DNA of 49,585 nt from an uncultured bacterium (lineage in GTDB: Bacteria; Verrucomicrobiota; Kiritimatiellia; RFP12; UBA1067). Location: positions 1 through 49,585 of the forward strand of contig CACZAK010000074.1 of assembly GCA_902779075.1 (NCBI GenBank), written 5' to 3'. The notes beneath the pieces are model-generated. The model worked only from the letters and a program-made list of their open reading frames with translations, had not been told where the DNA came from and did not search any database. Positions 48,999-49,585 of the stretch are shown here, piece after piece. Every line of letters starts with the position of its first letter. The first letter of the stretch is position 1. The translations under genes were made by a program, and so were the position numbers.

Positions 48999-49253
48999 AT
49001 GCCGACAGCAGCGAAAGACATAATAGATGCGATGACAACGGACGAAAAGGTTCGTACCGTGCGTTACATCGTAACTATGCTTGGGGAAGGCTTCAGGCAT
49101 AGTTTCAACGATCCGGCCGCAGAGGAGGATGTGGCTGCGGAACTGTCGGAATGTTCGCATTTTTGCCGTGAGAATCCCAAGCGCATGTCGCACGCAGAAG
49201 TCTTTTCCGGTCTGCAGGAGATTATTGATGCTGGGCGACAAGTTTACTCTTGA
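48999..49253 (+). CDS. Antitoxin-like protein upstream of a ParE fragment
   Basis: 84 residues from ATG48999, with a weak AGAAGAAAA before it. The N-terminus (KDIIDAMTTDEKVRTVRYIV) is helical and the protein is acidic, as expected for an antitoxin. Its 3' end overlaps by 26 bp the start of a ParE/RelE-like frame. No specific family is recognised; the call rests on size and partner. Confidence 0.5.
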   Translation: MPTAAKDIIDAMTTDEKVRTVRYIVTMLGEGFRHSFNDPAAEEDVAAELSECSHFCRENPKRMSHAEVFSGLQEIIDAGRQVYS

Positions 49254-49575
49254 GTATTCGCCGCAGTTCTACGACGAAATCTCGGATGCCGTACGTTACA
49301 TCACGTTCAAGTTGCGCAACCCCGAGGCTGCACAGCGTTTGAGGGATGATGCCGAACCGTTCGCGGCCGAGCCGGGCGAGCCGTTGGCTGTACCGCGCAC
49401 GCGCCGCCGCTGGCGGAGTGAACCTTTGCGCCAACCCCCGCACCCCTGCCCCCGTGCGCGAATCCGGGCGCATCGGCCTTTTTTCCCCCATACGTATTGG
49501 GATTTGGAAACAACCATGACAACTTTCAAGAACAACATTATCCTGCGGGCGCACCTTGAACATTCAGAATCGTGA
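49228..49575 (+). pseudogene. Truncated ParE/RelE-like toxin
   Basis: The first 36 or so residues (FTLEYSPQFYDEISDAVRYI, KLRNPEAAQRLRDD) match the N-terminal helices of ParE/RelE toxins. From about 49346 the frame runs into GC-rich DNA like the dispersed repeats (GAGCCGGGCGAGCCG) and yields Pro/Arg-rich sequence without the catalytic strands. It is therefore probably a truncated toxin; the last part (from about 49500) is AT-richer and unrelated. The stop is 10 bp before the window end. Confidence 0.55.
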
Positions 49576-49585
49576 CAGTTTGAGG

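Noticed and set aside
1..49585. tRNA, rRNA, riboswitch, transposase or phage genes
   Set aside because: Looked for cloverleaf ends, rRNA segments and DDE or integrase motifs by eye; none could be supported.

Overview
The window looks like a chromosomal segment of an anaerobic, GC-rich bacterium of the Verrucomicrobiota/Kiritimatiellota type, probably gut-associated. This is an inference. It rests on a reverse rubrerythrin (anaerobe), an IscU-like/GGGtGRT gene pair, Fibrobacter-type FISUMP and chlamydial Pmp-like surface proteins, an exosortase, and ECF sigma/Ser-Thr kinase signalling genes. No rRNA, tRNA or phage genes were seen.

Layout. 1-507: a small antitoxin-like gene between two copies of a promoter/leader module. 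601-6790: a complete type II-C CRISPR-Cas locus: a divergent tracrRNA on the minus strand, cas9-cas1-cas2 on the plus strand, and 14 repeats read on the minus strand from a promoter at the far end. 6791-7641: no gene, but several repeats, including a 99-bp palindromic element. 7742-12246: htpX protease, a tandem-AAA ATPase, reverse rubrerythrin and a histidine phosphatase. 12274-25791 (minus strand): a cluster of secreted, repeat-rich surface proteins. They share nearly identical signal peptides and a common promoter module. Two carry out-of-frame internal deletions and one has lost its -10 box; the intergenic regions hold long purine/pyrimidine hairpins, and about 160-bp direct repeats flank the largest gene. 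26452-28200: IscU-like scaffold plus GGGtGRT protein. 28351-32690: a tightly packed operon of TPR lipoprotein, CvpA-like membrane protein, ECF sigma factor, membrane anti-sigma-like protein with terpenoid-cyclase-like repeats, and Ser/Thr kinase with Sel1 repeats. A second ECF sigma factor and nadA converge on it. 34666-37882: lepA and a phosphofructokinase. 38038-39631: an AAA ATPase of transferred appearance plus a remnant of another. 39733-45537: RlmI-like methyltransferase, exosortase-EpsI, WecA/FlaA1 fusion and malic enzyme. 45604-49575: a secreted beta-helix protein, a TSCPD protein, orphan signal peptides and decayed toxin-antitoxin modules.

Three patterns run across the window. (1) Many genes start 10-15 nt after an extended -10 box of the form TGGTATAAT, so leaderless or near-leaderless transcripts are likely. 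(2) Small deletions repeatedly leave gene stubs (surface proteins, an ATPase, a TSCPD relic, a PIN toxin with a stop, a truncated ParE). (3) GC-rich palindromic repeats occur between genes, and one doubles as a terminator. The best candidates for something new are the modular surface-protein locus, the five-gene sigma/anti-sigma/kinase operon, and the compact tracrRNA/Cas9 pair.
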